Shown piece by piece: positions 6,418 to 8,296 of a DNA stretch of 8,296 nucleotides. The position numbers were made by a program, and so were the translations under genes. The notes under the pieces are model-generated. The model did no database searches and was not told the DNA's origin. It was given only the letters and a program-made list of their open reading frames with translations. Each line of letters starts with the position of its first letter. Position 1 is the stretch's first letter. Source of the stretch: an uncultured Pseudomonadota bacterium. GTDB lineage: Bacteria; Pseudomonadota; Alphaproteobacteria; RUG11792. The stretch is taken from positions 1 to 8,296 of the forward strand of contig CACYDS010000084.1 in NCBI GenBank assembly GCA_902773285.1, given 5' to 3'.

Positions 6418-6870
6418 TTAACCAACGACAGAAACTGTGCGACGGTTCTTAGCGTGAGCCATCTCGGATGTTCCAGAATCGACGACCCTTTCTTTACCGT
6501 AAGAAACTGTCGAAATTCTTTCGCTCTCAATTCCTTGATTACGCAGTTCTTTCGCAGTCGAATTTGCACGAGCTTCTCCAAGCGCCATGTTGTACTCAGC
6601 AGTACCACGAACGTCAGTATGCCCCTCAACTGTGACTTTGCTATCTTTATAAGTCTTTAGCCAAGCAGCTTGAGCCTCAACACGCTTCTTAGCCGAATCA
6701 GTCAAATTCGATTTATCAAAATCGAAATAAACTACATTCGGGGTATTCGCCGCAAAGTCTTCGGGTGTACCAGGTTTGATGTTTCCGCTATCAACACCAC
6801 AAGTGCAAGAACAAGCAGAAACTGCAACCGCTGTTGCCGCCATCGTTACCAATAATTGTGTTCTATTCAT
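6418..6870 (-). CDS. pal: peptidoglycan-associated lipoprotein Pal (OmpA-like domain)
   Basis: Outer-membrane lipoprotein of the Tol-Pal system, which anchors the outer membrane to peptidoglycan and helps its constriction at division. From the ATG at 6870 it has 150 residues. A signal peptide of 19 residues ends at a lipobox V-S-A-C, so C20 would be lipidated; two more Cys follow at 22 and 24, which is unusual. After a short linker the OmpA-like domain runs from about 45 to 150: V-Y-F-D-F-D-K-S, G-H-T-D-V-R-G-T (83-90, D86), R101 and N-R-R-T (142-145). D86 and R101 correspond to the diaminopimelate-binding pair of the family. A TTG at 6885 could add five residues but is less likely than the ATG. 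No tolB or cpoB is adjacent; its neighbours are a phage-type portal gene upstream and ftsB downstream. Confidence 0.95.
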   Translation of the reverse strand: MNRTQLLVTMAATAVAVSACSCTCGVDSGNIKPGTPEDFAANTPNVVYFDFDKSNLTDSAKKRVEAQAAWLKTYKDSKVTVEGHTDVRGTAEYNMALGEARANSTAKELRNQGIESERISTVSYGKERVVDSGTSEMAHAKNRRTVSVVG

Positions 6871-6933
6871 TTTTCTAACTTTCAAAACAAGATCCGATCT
6901 ATATATCTAGTCTACCAAATTTAAAATTTATCC

Positions 6934-6953
6934 AAAAGATATTTCTATCTTTT
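6934..6953. repeat. AT-rich inverted repeat upstream of pal
   Basis: AAAAGATA (6934-6941) and TATCTTTT (6946-6953) pair perfectly around a TTTC loop, about 65 bases before the pal ATG. It could be a weak terminator for the portal gene transcript or an operator for pal. A direct repeat GTCAC at 6983-6987 and 6994-6998, eleven bases apart, lies further upstream. I found no convincing pal promoter boxes. Confidence 0.35.
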
Positions 6954-7050
6954 TAGGAAAAACAAAAACATTTTTTCTCAAAGTCACCTTTTTGTCACAA
7001 AATGCTAAAAATTTATCTTATCATTTCCGCAAACCGTATACATAAGGTAT

Positions 7051-8202
7051 TCACTTCGTTTCATCCAATGGGGTATAGCCAAAGGCCTCGCGCTTTTCAT
7101 TTTGTGTGAGGAAATCTGCATTGTTGATCTTACGCCATTCAATTTCTCGTTTATTTGTGAGAGCTGATATGGAATCCAAGTCGTACCATAGCTGTAAATT
7201 TGTCTTAAAGATCATTTGGAGCCAACTTGAAAATTCGCCAGTCACTATATTCAGAAGTGGTATAAGGGTTTCTTCCCAGAAGTTGTAACGTGCCTCTTTG
7301 TAATTCGCAAAAGTTGCAGAACTCATTGAACCAACAAGTATATTCGGAACTCCAAAGGCTAACGCTATTTCTTTGGCTGCTAGCTCTTTTCCTGAAATAA
7401 AATCAAGATCTTTGGGAGATAATCCCATTTCTTTCCATTCGAAATTGCCCTCCAGTAATAAAATTTTTCCAGCATTCCGTCCCCCTTCGTATAGATTGCG
7501 CAAATTATCTTTTAGTTCATCACGTTTTTGCGGATCTATAGAAGATTTGTACATGAGCGCACCAGATGGGCGCCCTCCATTTTGCAGAAACGATGTATTT
7601 TGTTGAGCTATGGAATTATGCTGATTTATAGAGCCCATAGCAGCTTCTATCGGACTCATACCATACCAATCATCAAGTGGATTGAAAAGTTTTATATGCA
7701 AAATATCGCATTCGCCAGTTTTTTGATTAACCTCGAAAAGATGTTTTTTATTGCCTATCTGGTATTGATATGCTAGCGGAAACTCATAATTTCCCGGGAT
7801 TATAGATATTCTATCTGGGCGAAGTAGGTATAGGCTTTTTGGATCACCACGCTCATTGCGCTTAACAGTAATATAGCAATTACCAGAGAGAAGCAGATAC
7901 GAAACGGCTTCCTCGATAAATGTAGTTTTATACTGCTTTGCGTTTGGCTTGTTCATCAACTTAAGGATGTCATGCTCTTGTACCGTTTCATCACCATCTT
8001 TTAAAGTCCATTCCACAGAAGCAAGAGCTCGAGAAATTAATTGCACACAGCGATAAACGATGACATTTTTCTTGTAGCCAAAATCGGCGAGATCATCATA
8101 ACAGCTCGATGAAAAGCTACCGACTGGTCTATACGACACCAGTGCCGATTTCGAATCACCTACTTTACTATACGTATAATTTTTGAAAAATTTTGTAAAC
8201 AT
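7051..8202 (-). CDS. phage/GTA portal protein (HK97 family)
   Basis: Portal proteins form the dodecameric ring at the capsid vertex through which DNA is packaged. This 383-residue protein is full length for the HK97 / Rhodobacter GTA type. Blocks typical of GTA portals are visible: N-V-I-V-Y-R-C-V (46-53), L-S-G-N-C-Y (105-110), L-R-P-D-R-I-S-I-I-P-G (127-137), L-F-N-P-L-D-D-W-Y-G-M-S-P-I-E-A-A (172-188), R-P-S-G-A-L (211-216), L-S-P-K-D-L-D-F (261-268), A-F-G-V-P (282-286) and the C-terminal A-D-F-L-T-Q-N-E-K-R-E-A-F-G-Y (362-376). The start is fixed by AGAAAGGA (8211-8218 on the plus strand), eight bases before the ATG. The frame is open to the window edge upstream, but no better start is seen. 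The expected prohead protease and capsid genes do not follow; pal does. The intact frame suggests recent or continuing selection. It may be part of a dispersed GTA or a prophage remnant. Confidence 0.9.
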   Translation of the reverse strand: MFTKFFKNYTYSKVGDSKSALVSYRPVGSFSSSCYDDLADFGYKKNVIVYRCVQLISRALASVEWTLKDGDETVQEHDILKLMNKPNAKQYKTTFIEEAVSYLLLSGNCYITVKRNERGDPKSLYLLRPDRISIIPGNYEFPLAYQYQIGNKKHLFEVNQKTGECDILHIKLFNPLDDWYGMSPIEAAMGSINQHNSIAQQNTSFLQNGGRPSGALMYKSSIDPQKRDELKDNLRNLYEGGRNAGKILLLEGNFEWKEMGLSPKDLDFISGKELAAKEIALAFGVPNILVGSMSSATFANYKEARYNFWEETLIPLLNIVTGEFSSWLQMIFKTNLQLWYDLDSISALTNKREIEWRKINNADFLTQNEKREAFGYTPLDETK

Positions 8203-8210
8203 TTTAAAAT

Positions 8211-8218
8211 TCCTTTCT
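8211..8218 (-). promoter_or_regulatory. ribosome binding site of the portal gene
   Basis: Reading on the minus strand, AGAAAGGA lies eight bases before the ATG at 8202. It supports this start over any upstream in-frame extension. Confidence 0.75.
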
Positions 8219-8227
8219 AAAAAATTG

Positions 8228-8296
8228 TTAATTATTGTTATTTTGAGGAACTGCGGGACGCCCCGCGTGGTACTTTTCTTGATCGCGATAAATTTC
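8228..8296 (-). CDS. C-terminal end of an unidentified gene, cut by the window edge
   Basis: A minus-strand frame enters from the right edge and ends at TAA (8228-8230), 25 bases before the portal ATG. It encodes 22 residues, with E-I-Y-R-D-Q-E-K-Y-H-A-G-R-P near its start and an Asn-rich end. The spacing fits a gene co-transcribed with the portal. In GTA and phage clusters this place is often held by the large terminase, but the visible residues do not identify it. Another minus-strand frame closes at 8238-8240, so even the frame is uncertain. Confidence 0.4.
   Translation of the reverse strand, partial: EIYRDQEKYHAGRPAVPQNNNN

Noticed and set aside
6871..6885. TTG at 6885 as start of Pal
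   Set aside because: The ATG at 6870 gives a normal 19-residue lipoprotein signal peptide; the TTG has no better ribosome site.
6086..7776. Plus-strand frames opposite ftsB, pal and the portal gene
   Set aside because: Each lies opposite a well-supported minus-strand gene and has no family features.

Overview
The window looks like a chromosomal segment of an AT-rich alphaproteobacterium with a reduced, probably host-associated lifestyle (Rickettsiales or Holosporales-like; this is an inference from protein character, not a database match). Supporting signs are an alphaproteobacterial-style AspS and FtsB, a gene transfer agent (GTA)-type portal protein, an amino-acid permease of the Tyr/Trp type common in intracellular bacteria, and low G+C with many A/T-ending codons. 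I see no rRNA, tRNA or CRISPR array.

Layout. 1-90: short G+C-rich stretch dense in inverted repeats. 145-837 (+): Bax inhibitor-1 family membrane protein, closed by a hairpin terminator. 998-2794 (+): aspartyl-tRNA synthetase, closed by a hairpin terminator. 2857-3951 and 3948-4541 (+): a translationally coupled pair, BioF and a small serine hydrolase, that fits two consecutive steps of biotin synthesis (pimeloyl-ACP methyl ester to pimeloyl-ACP to 8-amino-7-oxononanoate). 4542-4894: a long gene-poor leader. 4895-6049 (+): aromatic amino-acid permease. 6046-6363 (-): FtsB-like division protein, overlapping the permease stop codon tail to tail. 6418-6870 (-): Pal lipoprotein. 7051-8202 (-): GTA/HK97-type portal protein, with the apparent C-terminal end of another minus-strand gene at the right edge.

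The most interesting signal is the leader of the permease. A promoter-like TATAAT sits just after a 17-base palindrome. It is followed by a ten-codon open frame with three consecutive Tyr codons (M-D-C-Y-Y-Y-T-S-C-V). Two mutually exclusive RNA stems come next. The first (4820-4828 with 4853-4861) starts four bases after the leader stop codon. The second (4844-4853 with 4878-4887) is a perfect 10-bp pairing whose 3' arm covers the start of the permease Shine-Dalgarno sequence. A ribosome stalled at the Tyr codons would leave the first stem free to form and the permease ribosome site open. A ribosome reaching the stop codon would cover the first stem's 5' arm and let the second stem close the site. 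This is the geometry of a tyrosine-sensing translational attenuator on a presumed tyrosine permease. It is a hypothesis read from the sequence.

Other points of interest are a possibly leaderless bioF whose promoter overlaps the aspS terminator, an isolated GTA portal gene next to pal rather than next to protease and capsid genes, and the pal-ftsB neighbourhood of two constriction-related envelope proteins.
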